From assembly GCA_020442165.1 (NCBI GenBank), contig JAGRKV010000083.1, positions 1-48,762 on the forward strand: 48,762 nucleotides of DNA. Direction: 5' to 3'. The stretch comes from Hyphomicrobiaceae bacterium. GTDB lineage: Bacteria; Pseudomonadota; Alphaproteobacteria; Rhizobiales; Hyphomicrobiaceae. Positions 8,881 to 18,194 of this stretch are shown here, in pieces; the stretch's first letter is position 1; each line of letters opens with the position of its first letter. The notes under the pieces are model-generated. The model had not been told where the DNA came from and did no database searches. It saw only the letters and a program-made list of their open reading frames with translations. The translations under genes were made by a program, and so were the position numbers.

Positions 8881-9801
8881 ATGCAGCAGGCCTGGATCTG
8901 GCTCGCCATCTTCGCCGCCGCCATGCAGGCCGTCCGTACCGCAGCGCAAAAGCGCCTGACGGATCGTGTTTCCATATTCGCGGCCACGTATGTTCGGTCC
9001 TTGGCCGGGCTGCCGGTCATGCTCGCCTATCTGTCGATTATCGCCTGGCTCAGGCCCGGTTTGCCGCGTCCAGACACGGAGTTCTTCGGCTGGTGCGTGG
9101 TAGCCGCGGTGACGCAGAATCTGGGAACGGCGGCGCTGCTGTCGCTTTATCGCAGGCGCAACTTTGCGGTTGCCAACCAGTTTGCGCGGACAAACCTGAT
9201 ATTCACGGCATTGCTGGGGACCGCGTTCTTTTCGGAGCTGATCCACCCTTGGGGGTGGGTGGCAATGTGTATGGCCCTTCTTGGGGCGCTGCTGCTGTCG
9301 GCCCCGCATCAATCTTCAAACGTGGGCACAAGCGTGCGCCGGGGGTGGCTGATACACATCGATACACAGTCGATCGCCATCGGGCTGTTCGTTGGTTTCA
9401 TGTTTGGGCTCTGCAACCTGACGATCCGGGAGGCAAGCCTGTCGCTCGTCGGGGCGGATGCGCTGCAGAGGGGGGCGGTCACGGTCGTCGGGGTGACGTG
9501 GCTTCAGGTGGTGATGCTGGGCGCGTGGCTGGCGTGGCGTGAACCGGATTTCATTTCCAGCATATGGAGCGCGCGCCGATTATCCGGGCTGGTTGGCCTG
9601 ACAAGTGCTGTCGGCTCCATCGCTTGGTTTCTCGCCTTCACGTTGACCAATGCCTCATACGTGCTGGCGGTGGGGCAGATCGAGGCGGTGTTCTCTATTC
9701 TCATTTCCTGGATTTATTTTCGCGAGCGGCTTTCCCCGCTCGATTTGATTGGCATTGCAACCGTTATTGCAGGCGTCCTTCTTTTTCGCTTGGCGGGATG
9801 A
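8881..9801 (+). CDS. DMT/EamA-family transporter
   Basis: A 306-residue inner-membrane protein with about ten hydrophobic segments in two EamA-like repeats. The first repeat ends near WGWVAMCMALLGALLLSAP, and the second with DLIGIATVIAGVLLFRLAG. The segment FSILISWIYFRERLSPLDLIG is the typical C-terminal EamA signature (a membrane-facing acidic helix followed by glutamate). Members export small metabolites such as amino acids or cofactors; the substrate cannot be deduced. The ATG at 8881 starts immediately at the first helix. A promoter should lie in the 107-base divergent gap shared with the dehydrogenase-like gene. Confidence 0.9.
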   Translation: MQQAWIWLAIFAAAMQAVRTAAQKRLTDRVSIFAATYVRSLAGLPVMLAYLSIIAWLRPGLPRPDTEFFGWCVVAAVTQNLGTAALLSLYRRRNFAVANQFARTNLIFTALLGTAFFSELIHPWGWVAMCMALLGALLLSAPHQSSNVGTSVRRGWLIHIDTQSIAIGLFVGFMFGLCNLTIREASLSLVGADALQRGAVTVVGVTWLQVVMLGAWLAWREPDFISSIWSARRLSGLVGLTSAVGSIAWFLAFTLTNASYVLAVGQIEAVFSILISWIYFRERLSPLDLIGIATVIAGVLLFRLAG

Positions 9802-10243
9802 CGCGGCCGCGCACATTTCATCATGATGTGGTTTCGTGCGGCATTTTTGGCCGCATATGGGCTCTGGGGCGTTAATACATTTGCAATAAATGGCCGCGAT
9901 TTGGGGGTATTGATTGCGTTTTGGCAACAGTGGCGGCGGGATATGCGAAATTTCGAATTCAAGAATTGGCGAAATTCAATCGATATGTTTGTTTGTTTTT
10001 GAAGCTGCAAATCAAAAACAATTGAGACGCCTAATAGGCCTGTGTTCTTTCGGGTTCATGAGTTGGTCGGGCTGCGCCGCCCGATGTTTTCCCGAGGGTT
10101 AATCAGGGCGGCTTGAATGGCGGGTACTTGGGCGGGGCGGCTTTCCCTGGCCTGGGTTTTCCGTTCTTGCCGGAGTTGCGCTGGTGAATACGGGAATTGC
10201 CCACAATCGACACCCATAGATCACGACCAAGAGGTACAGGACA
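9802..10243 (+). other. Intergenic region upstream of a small exported protein gene
   Basis: About 440 bases. Around 9890-10015 the DNA is AT-richer than the surroundings, with several runs such as GCGAAATTTCGAATTC and GGCGAAATTC. No convincing start codon with ribosome binding site was found before 10244. A proline/lysine-rich frame on the minus strand near 10103-10204 is treated as doubtful. The promoter of the following gene is probably in this AT-rich stretch. Confidence 0.45.
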
Positions 10244-10717
10244 ATGTTGAGATTGAATTTTGCCACGCTGGCTGCCGTCGCCATGGTCATGTTTGCCGCC
10301 ACTCCAGGTGCCAAGGCCGGAGAGTTGGAGCAGGCATCGGCCACGGTTGGAGCCATCGAACAGGACATGGGCGCGGCGCGCATCCAGGCGGGTTATTTCC
10401 ACGAGCAGGTGCGCTATGCACAAGGCGCACTGGAGTGGCACGCGCGGATGGAGCAGGAGCGCGGCGCACAGATGGCCTATGCCGGTTGCGCCCGGCCGCC
10501 ATCACGCGAAGCCTGGTTCCACTGCGATTCGCTTTTCAGGGATATGCGCGAGCATGCCCGCCTCAAGACCTACTGGAATTCCATGGTCGAGGCGAAATGG
10601 GCCGCCCACATTACTACGGTCCAGCGGGCGGAGCAGCTGGCGCAGGCCAGTTACTGGTGGAAGAACCGGCTGGCGATGCTGCAACGTCAACAAATCGTCG
10701 TTGCATCGGAGCAATAG
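10244..10717 (+). CDS. Small exported helical protein of unknown function
   Basis: A 157-residue protein with a signal peptide (hydrophobic residues 7-20, probable cleavage after AKA at 25). The mature part is mainly alpha-helical and charged. Two cysteines flank the middle, CARPPSREAWFHC, and could form a disulfide. After it come aromatic segments such as KTYWNSMVEAKWAAH and SYWWKNRLAML. I recognise no named domain. The ATG at 10244 follows AGAGGTACAGGACA, which includes a plausible GAGG site. It stands alone and its function is not predicted. Confidence 0.7.
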   Translation: MLRLNFATLAAVAMVMFAATPGAKAGELEQASATVGAIEQDMGAARIQAGYFHEQVRYAQGALEWHARMEQERGAQMAYAGCARPPSREAWFHCDSLFRDMREHARLKTYWNSMVEAKWAAHITTVQRAEQLAQASYWWKNRLAMLQRQQIVVASEQ

Positions 10718-10806
10718 CGGTTGGTGTCTGCGTGACGATGCGTTGGCTGGCGCTTCGGCGCGGCTGGCGCAGCATAACGGGTGACAACAGCCTTCAGATA
10801 TACGCA

Positions 10807-10855
10807 AGCGCGTCCATGACCCCTAGTGTCGATGGCACAGTGTCCTGGACGCGCT
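10807..10855. repeat. Long inverted repeat in intergenic DNA
   Basis: Ten-base perfect arms AGCGCGTCCA (10807-10816) and TGGACGCGCT (10846-10855) enclose 29 bases, which contain a direct repeat of AGTGTC. The element lies downstream of the exported protein gene and of the VWA-like operon, between convergent stop codons. It has no U-run, so it may be a mobile palindromic element or a hairpin that stabilises mRNA ends. Confidence 0.55.
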
Positions 10856-10934
10856 CGCGTGTGAGATGCCTGTGGCGTGCGGGATTGCAATAGAGCGAGC
10901 GGGCGTTGCGTTCTTCTTATGTTGAGGTTGAGGG

Positions 10935-13067
10935 CTAGCGGCCCTCGCGCCACCACGCCAGCGCCATCAATGCGAGCAGGGCGGCGAGCGCTGCAAGCCC
11001 CGTGAACATTGGGGTGAGCTTGACGCCGCGCGTGACATAAGCGGCGCGGTCCTTCAGGCCCATCCAGCCGTTGCCGGCCATCACGCGGGCGGCTGACATC
11101 ATGGTTATGCGCGGAACAGTGACGTCGCTAGCGGAAGCTGAGCCAAACAATCCGGCCTGCCGCGTCCAGAAGATCCCGCCGCCAGTCTGCGGCAGGAGCG
11201 GGTCCAGTTTCTTTTCGGTGGCCGTCACCTCACTCATTTCGCGCACATCTTCGACACCAGCGTGAGCGATGGCGGAAAGCTCGCCCTGGGTCATCTTGTA
11301 GAGGCCAGGGCGTTCAACATCGATCGTGGTGCGGAAGAGACCGGGCGAGATCTTCTTGAGCGTTGTCTCCTCGGTCTTGCCTTGCGGGTTGCGCACTGCG
11401 ACCGGCGGCACGCTCTCTTCCATGGTGCGACGTTCGATCGTCAGTTTGAGCCCATGCGCTTCGGCGAAGAGGCGTTCCTCTTCAAGGTCCGGCTCCTTCA
11501 TCAGCCAGTGCGACAGCCTACGCAGCAGATCCGTGTGCGGTCCGCCGCCATCGAAGCCGCGCGCCCAAAGCCATGCCTGATCGGAGGTCAGCAAGGCAAC
11601 GCGACCCTTGCCCTTGCGATCGAGGATGAGAAGCGGCGCATCTTCAGCGCCCTTCATCACGGTCTGGCCGCGCTCGGGCCGCACTTCGACCTGACGAAAC
11701 CAACGCCCCCACGCGGGCTCGGCTTTAGGATCGGCATTGGCCACCTGATTGACGGTGCCAGGCAAGCCGCGGGTAACGGGATGCTTCGCGCCACTTTCGG
11801 TGATCGTTGCCTTGAACGGCTGCTCGATGACGCGGCCGGTCGGTACGGCAGGCAGCACGGGCGCCAGCGGCGTCCTTTGCAGCGAGTATTTGCCTGCGAA
11901 ATCGTCGCCCGCCGCGACCAACAGGGCGCCGCCGTGCTCTTCGACGTAGCGCGCAATATTGTCGTAGTAGAGCATCTGCAGGATGCCGCGATGCTGATAG
12001 CGGTCGAAGATGATGAGATCGAAGTCCTTGATCTTCTCGGAGAACAGTTCCCGGGTCGGGAATGCGATCAACGAGAGCTGGTTGATGGGCGTGCCGTCCT
12101 GCTTTTCGGGCGGGCGCAGAATGGTGAAATGAACAAGATCGACGGCTGCGTCGGATTTCAAAAGGTTGCGCCAGGTGCGCTCGCCTGCGTGTGGTTCGCC
12201 GGAGACCAAGAGTACGCGCAGGTTCTCGCGAACACCTTCAGCGGCGACCACGACCCGATTGTTGGCGGGGGTCAGTTCACCGTCAGCGGTTGCAAGTTCG
12301 AGTTCCAGGATATTCTGCCCGGCATGCGGGAAGGGCATGGCCACGCTGGTCTTGCGGCCGATGACAGTCGAGAGCGTCTGGTCGGGCTGGCCCTCGCGGC
12401 GCACCGTTAGCTTCACCGCCGCTCCGGCAAGGCCAGTCTTGCCGGTCTCGCGGACGATCAGTTCGATGTCGCGAGACTGGCCGACGATGCCATAGCGCGG
12501 CGCCTGGACAATCTCGATGCGGCGGTCGAATTCGTCCGGGTTGCCTGTCAGCAGGGCATGAACAGGGGCTTCGAACCCGAGTGCTGCTGCCGACTGGGGT
12601 ACGTCGTGGACTTCGCCATCGGTAATCATGATGACGCCTGCCAGCCGGTCCGGTGGCGTATTGGCAAGTGCTCGATTGAGTTCGGCGAAGAGTTGCGTGC
12701 CCGAAGCTGCACCATCGACAGGGCGCGCGGCCGTGACCCATTTCACTTCCAGGTTCTTGATGCCGGCGAGGCGTTTTTCAAGAACCGAGCGGATGGCTTG
12801 AGCCTGCTGAGGACGGTCGGCAAGCGTCTGCGAAGTGCTTTCATCGACGAGCACGAGTGCGACGTTGGCCAGGCTTTCGCGTTCTTCCTCGCGCAGGGTG
12901 GGGTTGGCGAGGGCGCCCAGTAGAGCCGCTATGGCGAGGGCGCGGATGAGGGCACCGCGCTGACGGCGCCACAGCAGCAAGGCTACCAGCACCAACGCGG
13001 CGATGGCTGCTCCGATAAAGAAGGGGCCAGGCAGAAGCGGTGCGAAATCGATCGACCAGTTGCTCAT
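10935..13067 (-). CDS. Large inner-membrane protein of the MoxR/DUF58 cluster (VWA- and amidotransferase-like regions)
   Basis: A 710-residue membrane protein, last gene of the MoxR operon. Two N-terminal helices (about residues 15-32 and 38-56) are followed by a von Willebrand A-like region, seen in NVALVLVDESTSQT and LAGVIMITDGEVHD. A middle part has a class-I glutamine-amidotransferase-like topology (FDLIIFDRYQHRGIL, ARYVEEHGGALLVAAGDDF). A beta-rich region and a final helix at about 684-704 close it. A metal-ion-adhesion DxSxS motif is incomplete here (DESTS). The product is thought to work with the MoxR ATPase and DUF58 protein in an envelope or maturation role, but the target is not known. 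The ATG at 13067 lies nine bases after the DUF4159 gene stop. Confidence 0.85.
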   Translation of the reverse strand: MSNWSIDFAPLLPGPFFIGAAIAALVLVALLLWRRQRGALIRALAIAALLGALANPTLREEERESLANVALVLVDESTSQTLADRPQQAQAIRSVLEKRLAGIKNLEVKWVTAARPVDGAASGTQLFAELNRALANTPPDRLAGVIMITDGEVHDVPQSAAALGFEAPVHALLTGNPDEFDRRIEIVQAPRYGIVGQSRDIELIVRETGKTGLAGAAVKLTVRREGQPDQTLSTVIGRKTSVAMPFPHAGQNILELELATADGELTPANNRVVVAAEGVRENLRVLLVSGEPHAGERTWRNLLKSDAAVDLVHFTILRPPEKQDGTPINQLSLIAFPTRELFSEKIKDFDLIIFDRYQHRGILQMLYYDNIARYVEEHGGALLVAAGDDFAGKYSLQRTPLAPVLPAVPTGRVIEQPFKATITESGAKHPVTRGLPGTVNQVANADPKAEPAWGRWFRQVEVRPERGQTVMKGAEDAPLLILDRKGKGRVALLTSDQAWLWARGFDGGGPHTDLLRRLSHWLMKEPDLEEERLFAEAHGLKLTIERRTMEESVPPVAVRNPQGKTEETTLKKISPGLFRTTIDVERPGLYKMTQGELSAIAHAGVEDVREMSEVTATEKKLDPLLPQTGGGIFWTRQAGLFGSASASDVTVPRITMMSAARVMAGNGWMGLKDRAAYVTRGVKLTPMFTGLAALAALLALMALAWWREGR

Positions 13068-13076
13068 TCCGCCTCC

Positions 13077-15953
13077 CTACTGTCCCAGCCGTTCAAGCAG
13101 TGCGGGTACGTGGACCTGATCGGCCTTGTAGTTGCCGGTCAGCGCATGCATGACGAGGTTGACCCCGGTGCGGAATGCCATTTCGCGCTGGGTCTCTCCG
13201 CCGGGCACTGTCGGGTAGAGCGGCCGCCCACGTTCATCCAGCGCCCAGGCGGATGCGAGATCGTTGGAGGTGACAACGATGGAGGTCACGCCATCGGCGC
13301 GGCGGGCGTGACGGTTGTCGCCTGCCGTCTGCGTGTTGGCGTCTGCCTCGACCCACATCGCGCCGCCGTCCCAACGGCCGGGGAACGACCGCAGCAGATA
13401 GAACGATTTGGTCAGCACATGGCCCTCGGGCACGGGCTCCAGTCTTGGCAGATCGAGGCCGCTCAGAATGCGCTGCAGCGGCGTCTGGCGGCCGGTTCCT
13501 GTCAAGCTCGCAGGGCGGCCAGTGCCGTAATCGCGCGTGTCGAAGATAATCATGCCGCCTTGCTTCATGTAGGCGTCGATCTTCGCCAGTGTCAGCTCGG
13601 GCAGCGGCGTGGCGTTGTCGAGCACGGGCCAATAGAGGACAGGGTAGAAGGCGATCTCGTCGTCAGTGATGTTGACTGGCAGCGGCTCGCCTGGCGTGAC
13701 TGCGGTTCGCGCTTCCAGAACGCGGGCTAGGCCCGACAGGCCAGTCTTGCTCGTTTCGTCGACGGTGGCGTCGCCGGACAGAACATAGCCGAACGTGACC
13801 TTGCTGGTGGCTTTGAGGGCCGTTGAAATATCTGCTGACGCTGCGGGCTCGGCATGTGCTGGAGTGGCAGGCATAAAGGCGGCCACGCCCAAGCCGGTGA
13901 GCAATGCGACCAGCAGTGCTGCATGTGATGGGCGGCGGCGTAGAGCGGAAAGGCCGCCAAGGCTCAAAACAATGACTGCAAGGATGTCGGCGAAGATCAG
14001 GCCGAGCACGGCGGCAAGCAGCCAGGGCTTCAGTGGCCGCGCGGTCTCTGATTCATAGCCCATTGTCTGTACCCCGGCGGGCAATTGCGGCAGCGGTGTG
14101 AGCGTTGATTTTTCGCCCAGTACGTTCAGCGCGCGGGCGCTCGACTCGGTGCCATAAAGGCCCGGCGGATGATCGACGCTTGGAGCGAGTTTAGTGAATG
14201 ACGCGGCGGGAATGGTCTGTGCCGTTGGAGGCGGCAATGTCAGTGTGCCAAAGCCGTCGAGCGCGCGGAAGGGCGCCAGCACTTCGGGACCGGAAGCCTC
14301 AGTTGCCGAGCCGCCTGCGCCGGGTTGGGGCGCGGATGAGGCATCGCCAGGCTTGCCGGCGCGGCCCATGGTCGAAAGCCGACGCAGCATTTCGACGAAC
14401 AATCCTGATATCGGAAGGTTCGACCAGTCGGAATTGGCGGTGACATGGAAGAGAACGATCTGGCCATCTCCCATCCGCTTGGCTGTGACCAGAGGCGTGC
14501 CATCAGCCAGACGCGCCCACACGGCGACATTGCTGCCAATGCTGGCGGGGTCCGCCAACACCTGACGCGTGATGGTGACGTCTTGCGGCACGGTCAATCC
14601 GGCAAACGGGCTTTGCTCCTCGAAGGCTGCAAGCTTTTGCGGCGTCGACCACGACAATGCGCCTCCCAGTGTGCGGCCGCCAATGCGCAGCGGCACGGGC
14701 ATGAGATGGTCGCCGCCCTTTTCGAGGCGAGGGCCTGCAAATCTCACCAGCACGCCGCCGTTCTCGATCCAGGTCTTGACTTCCTTCTCGACGTCGCCGG
14801 TCAAGGTGCCGATGTCGGCCAGCATCAGAACGGTCGCGTTCTGCTTGAGGATACTATTGATGTTTGCCGCCAAATTGGCGTCCTTGGCGACGACCAACTC
14901 GGCGTAAGGGGCAAGCGCCTTTTCGATATAATAAAGGGGTGCGAGCAGGGGCTGGGATTCTTCCTGGCTCTCGCCCGAGATGAGACCGACGCGGTGCCAC
15001 TGCGCTGATGAATCGATGAGCGCTACGGCGCCTGCGGAACGCTCACCTGCCACTTCGATGCGGGTCACCTGGTTTCTGAGTTCCAGCGGCATGTCGAAGG
15101 CAACGGTTGCGCTGGTGTCGGTCGCGCCGAGGCTGAAGGCTGTTTCCCCAAGGCGTTCTCCGCGTGCCGAGTAGGCAAAGATCTGGCCGGCACGGACGGG
15201 GCCATCCGTTCTCAGTACGCGAGCCTCAAGACGGCCGCCACGACCAGCGCTGGCGGCGATGCCCAACGGCTCCAGGCCGCGCGCGTCCTCAACGAGCGAA
15301 AGTGATCCATCAGCAGCGAGCGCCTGCAGGCGGTCAATCGCGCTGGCATCATCTGCGGCATAGGCGATGCCGTCAGTCAGCCAGACGATGCTGTTGCCTC
15401 CCTTGGCGGCGCCGAGCACGCCAGCCAAGGCATCCAACGCAGCGGTGCGGCTTGGCGGATAGGGTTCGGGCGCCAAGGCGGCGAGGCTCGATCGCGCGCT
15501 GGCGGGGGCCTCGATGCGCATGTTGAATGCTTTTGCGCGCAGGGCGGTGCCGGCGACCACAACGGGCCTGCCTTGCGATTCAGCCGCATCGATGATCCGT
15601 GCGGCCATGGTCTTACGGTCGTTCCAGTGCGCAGCTGATGCCCAGCCGTTGTCGATCAGGACCACGACCGGACCGCTGCCCTTGAGCAGCTTCTCGCGGC
15701 TGGGGTTCAGCACCGGTTCGGCAAGCGCGAAAATGACCAGCGCGGCAGCGAGCAGCCTGATGAGCATGAGCCACCAGGGCGTCTTGGCAGGCGTCTTCTC
15801 GCGGTTGTCGATGCCGATCAGAATGCGCGTCGGCGGGAATTCGACCTGACGCGGCCTGGGCGGCACGGTGCGCAGCAGCCAATAGATGACCGGCAGCGAA
15901 GCCAGCGCCGCAAGCAGCCAGGGATTGAGGAAGGCCAGCGCGCCAATGCTCAT
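13077..15953 (-). CDS. BatA-like N-terminal and DUF4159 C-terminal membrane protein
   Basis: A 958-residue protein. Residues 1-85 match the aerotolerance-regulator N-terminal region, with two helices around the charged segment VPPRPRQVEFPPTRILIGI. The periplasmic middle part includes a VWA-like stretch beginning VVVLIDNGWASA. Two more helices lie at about 643-665 and 677-695. From about residue 720 to the end is the DUF4159 domain, with TFGYVLSGD, PVLYWPVLDN and GGMIIFDTRDYGTG near its beginning. The start at 15953 is chosen because it overlaps the DUF58 stop (ATGA) and sits before the first helix; the extra 25 codons upstream are in the DUF58 gene. The role is inferred as part of the MoxR system. 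Confidence 0.9.
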   Translation of the reverse strand: MSIGALAFLNPWLLAALASLPVIYWLLRTVPPRPRQVEFPPTRILIGIDNREKTPAKTPWWLMLIRLLAAALVIFALAEPVLNPSREKLLKGSGPVVVLIDNGWASAAHWNDRKTMAARIIDAAESQGRPVVVAGTALRAKAFNMRIEAPASARSSLAALAPEPYPPSRTAALDALAGVLGAAKGGNSIVWLTDGIAYAADDASAIDRLQALAADGSLSLVEDARGLEPLGIAASAGRGGRLEARVLRTDGPVRAGQIFAYSARGERLGETAFSLGATDTSATVAFDMPLELRNQVTRIEVAGERSAGAVALIDSSAQWHRVGLISGESQEESQPLLAPLYYIEKALAPYAELVVAKDANLAANINSILKQNATVLMLADIGTLTGDVEKEVKTWIENGGVLVRFAGPRLEKGGDHLMPVPLRIGGRTLGGALSWSTPQKLAAFEEQSPFAGLTVPQDVTITRQVLADPASIGSNVAVWARLADGTPLVTAKRMGDGQIVLFHVTANSDWSNLPISGLFVEMLRRLSTMGRAGKPGDASSAPQPGAGGSATEASGPEVLAPFRALDGFGTLTLPPPTAQTIPAASFTKLAPSVDHPPGLYGTESSARALNVLGEKSTLTPLPQLPAGVQTMGYESETARPLKPWLLAAVLGLIFADILAVIVLSLGGLSALRRRPSHAALLVALLTGLGVAAFMPATPAHAEPAASADISTALKATSKVTFGYVLSGDATVDETSKTGLSGLARVLEARTAVTPGEPLPVNITDDEIAFYPVLYWPVLDNATPLPELTLAKIDAYMKQGGMIIFDTRDYGTGRPASLTGTGRQTPLQRILSGLDLPRLEPVPEGHVLTKSFYLLRSFPGRWDGGAMWVEADANTQTAGDNRHARRADGVTSIVVTSNDLASAWALDERGRPLYPTVPGGETQREMAFRTGVNLVMHALTGNYKADQVHVPALLERLGQ

Positions 15954-16984
15954 GGGCGGCCTCCGGCAACGGTTCTGGGCGCATTGGCGGGCGGTGTTTC
16001 GATGTTTGTCGCGGTGCCGCCTTGCCAACGGTAGCCACCAGCGGACAAACGCATGATGAGCGTCAGAAGAGGCTCGGAAGCGGAGCGGTCGGTGTGGTGA
16101 ACGAGAAACGACCAGCCCAGCCTGTGGGCGATTTCAGCCAGTCCCGAGCGATGCGCTGCCATGCGCTCGCGGAAGGCGTCACGCACGCTTTCTGCGCGAT
16201 CTGCAATCCATCGTTCGCCGCCTTCAGGCGAAAGAAACTCCATGCGTCCGTCATAGGGCAGCGTCTCTTCGGCCGGATCGAGGATTTGCACCATGTGGCC
16301 GGTGACGCCGTTGCCAGCGAGGCTTTCCAGCCGTTCGCGGATCTCGGGCAGGGGATCGAGGAAATCGGAGAAAAGAATCGTGCCGGAGAAGCGTGAAATG
16401 CGCGCCGGTGGTGGCAGCGATGTCATGAGTGCCGCTTCGTCACCGTGCTGCGCGATCGCTTCAGCCAGCTTCACGGTTGCCTTGCGGCTGGCGGTCGGAT
16501 GGGTGAGGCCCAGGAGAGCCACACGCTCGCCGCCGCGAACGAGAAGTTCAGCAGCGGCCAGCATCAGCACAATGGCGCGCTCTTTCTTGGAGACGGGCGC
16601 AATATGGCTGCGGAATGCCATGGATGCCGACAGATCGGGCCACAGCCACATGGTGTGGGCAGCCTCCCACTCGCGCTCGCGCACGTAGAGATGATCGGAG
16701 CTTGCCGAACGCCGCCAGTCGATAAGCTGGGCATCGTCTGTCGATTGCAGCTGGCGGAACTGCCAGAAGGTTTCACCCGGGCCGGCACGGCGGCGGCCAT
16801 GGATGCCGTGGGCGACGGTCTGGGCGATGCGCTGTGCGTCGATCAGCAGATCGGGCAGACGGTCGGCAAGCTGATGCGCCTCCATCTCGTGGGCGAATAC
16901 ATTTTCGCCCACGGAGCCTAGCGCTCCAAGGTGAAGGCCGGTGCCCTTTGCACCGCCTTTGCCGCTCGTCCTGCTCGGCGCCAT
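15950..16984 (-). CDS. DUF58 domain protein
   Basis: A 344-residue cytoplasmic protein of the DUF58 family. It carries the family block RRRAGPGETFWQFRQLQ...DWRRSASSDHLYVRERE (about residues 64-104) and a VWA-like region starting TMWLWPDLSASM, including the DxSxS metal-site sequence DLSAS. Later segments (GTILFSDFLDPL) fit the same fold. DUF58 proteins are usual partners of MoxR ATPases; exact function is unknown. Its gene lies eight bases after moxR and overlaps the DUF4159 gene by four bases, so all four belong to one transcript. Confidence 0.93.
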   Translation of the reverse strand: MAPSRTSGKGGAKGTGLHLGALGSVGENVFAHEMEAHQLADRLPDLLIDAQRIAQTVAHGIHGRRRAGPGETFWQFRQLQSTDDAQLIDWRRSASSDHLYVREREWEAAHTMWLWPDLSASMAFRSHIAPVSKKERAIVLMLAAAELLVRGGERVALLGLTHPTASRKATVKLAEAIAQHGDEAALMTSLPPPARISRFSGTILFSDFLDPLPEIRERLESLAGNGVTGHMVQILDPAEETLPYDGRMEFLSPEGGERWIADRAESVRDAFRERMAAHRSGLAEIAHRLGWSFLVHHTDRSASEPLLTLIMRLSAGGYRWQGGTATNIETPPANAPRTVAGGRP

Positions 16985-16992
16985 GCGTCGGG

Positions 16993-17991
16993 CTACTCCA
17001 GGGCTTCTGTCAACCGCGCGACGATACTCGAAAGGTCTTGTCCCTCGGCGCGGGCGGCGAAGGACAAGGCCATGCGGTGTTTAAGAACAGGATCAGCCAA
17101 TGCGGCGACGTCGTCGATCGAGGGGGCGAGGCGCCCATCGAGAAGTGCGCGCGCGCGCACGGCGAGCATCAATGCCTGGCTGGCGCGGGGGCCTGGTCCC
17201 CAGGCGACATAGCGATCGGTCAGTTCGCTCGCTCCGGTTCCGGGACGGGCCGAGCGGACGAGTGACAAAATCGCCTCGACGATGTTGTCGGAGACGGGGA
17301 TCTGGCGCACGAGGCGCTGTGTTGCCATCAGTTCGGCTGCGGACAGGACATTCTCAACCTTGCGTTCTTCGCTGCCCGTCGTCGCATAGAGCATGCGCCG
17401 TTCGGCAACGAGGTCGGGGTAGGACACGTCGATCTGCAGAAGGAAGCGGTCGAGCTGTGCTTCGGGCAGGGGATAGGTTCCTTCCTGTTCGAGCGGGTTC
17501 TGGGTCGCCAGCACATGAAAGGGCTGGGGCACGTCGTGGCGCTGACCCGCGACCGTCACATGGTGTTCCTGCATCGCCTGGAGGAGGGCGGACTGCGTTT
17601 TCGGGCTGGCGCGGTTGATCTCGTCGGCCATCAAGAGCTGCGTGAAGATCGGCCCCTTGATGAAGCGGAAGGAACGTCGCTGACCGGGTGCATCCTCCAG
17701 CACTTCCGCGCCGATGATGTCGGAGGGCATAAGGTCGGGTGTGAACTGGATGCGCGTTGCATCAAGCCCCAGCACCTTGCCCAGGGTCTCGACCAGCAAT
17801 GTCTTTGCCAGACCGGGCACGCCGATCAGCAGCGCGTGGCCGCCAGACAGGATAGTAATGAGGGCGCGGGTGATGACTTCGTCCTGTCCGAAAATGACAG
17901 AACTGGCGGCTTTGTGCGCCTTCTGCATGCGCTCGGCGGCAGACTCGATTTTCGAGACGATGTCGCTGTCTGTTTGGGTCAGTGTTGTCAT
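16993..17991 (-). CDS. MoxR-family AAA ATPase
   Basis: A 332-residue ATPase and the first gene of the operon. Motifs in order are Walker A GVPGLAKTLL at about 58-67 (the AKT variant usual for MoxR), ILMPSDIIGAEVLED-like region, Walker B LLMADEINRASPKTQSALLQAMQE, sensor segment HVLATQNPLEQEGTYPLPEAQLDRF, and the C-terminal lid helices. MoxR ATPases act as chaperones, often inserting metal into or activating the VWA-containing partner proteins encoded beside them. The ATG at 17991 precedes a 200-base divergent gap shared with the DUF1285 gene. Confidence 0.96.
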   Translation of the reverse strand: MTTLTQTDSDIVSKIESAAERMQKAHKAASSVIFGQDEVITRALITILSGGHALLIGVPGLAKTLLVETLGKVLGLDATRIQFTPDLMPSDIIGAEVLEDAPGQRRSFRFIKGPIFTQLLMADEINRASPKTQSALLQAMQEHHVTVAGQRHDVPQPFHVLATQNPLEQEGTYPLPEAQLDRFLLQIDVSYPDLVAERRMLYATTGSEERKVENVLSAAELMATQRLVRQIPVSDNIVEAILSLVRSARPGTGASELTDRYVAWGPGPRASQALMLAVRARALLDGRLAPSIDDVAALADPVLKHRMALSFAARAEGQDLSSIVARLTEALE

Positions 17992-18194
17992 GTCGGAGAT
18001 TATAGCCCAGTTCGAACTGCGGGAAACGTTGTGCGACCGATCGCGGTAACAATAAGGTAGGCGACGATCCGCGCAGGCGGGATCACGGTCAAGTGAACGT
18101 TACGTAACACAGGCAAGGGGCGCAGTGCGCTTGAACAAGTCGCGATGATTTCAGGGAAATTCTGGGAGGATGGAAGGCTGCGGGTGAACCGGAC
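17992..18194. promoter_or_regulatory. Divergent promoter region of the MoxR operon and DUF1285 gene
   Basis: About 200 bases between divergently transcribed genes. It contains a perfect 10-bp palindrome, GTTACGTAAC, at 18099-18108, near the centre. This could be an operator for a dimeric regulator controlling both directions; no named binding consensus is claimed. Promoter elements were not recognised with certainty. Confidence 0.4.

Noticed and set aside
10103..10204. Pro/Lys-rich short minus-strand frame (GKNGKPRPGKAAPPKYPP)
   Set aside because: No ribosome site or recognised family; its longer version overlaps the exported protein gene in antisense.
11262..12410. 382-codon plus-strand frame
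   Set aside because: Antisense to the VWA-like membrane protein, which has recognisable helices and motifs.
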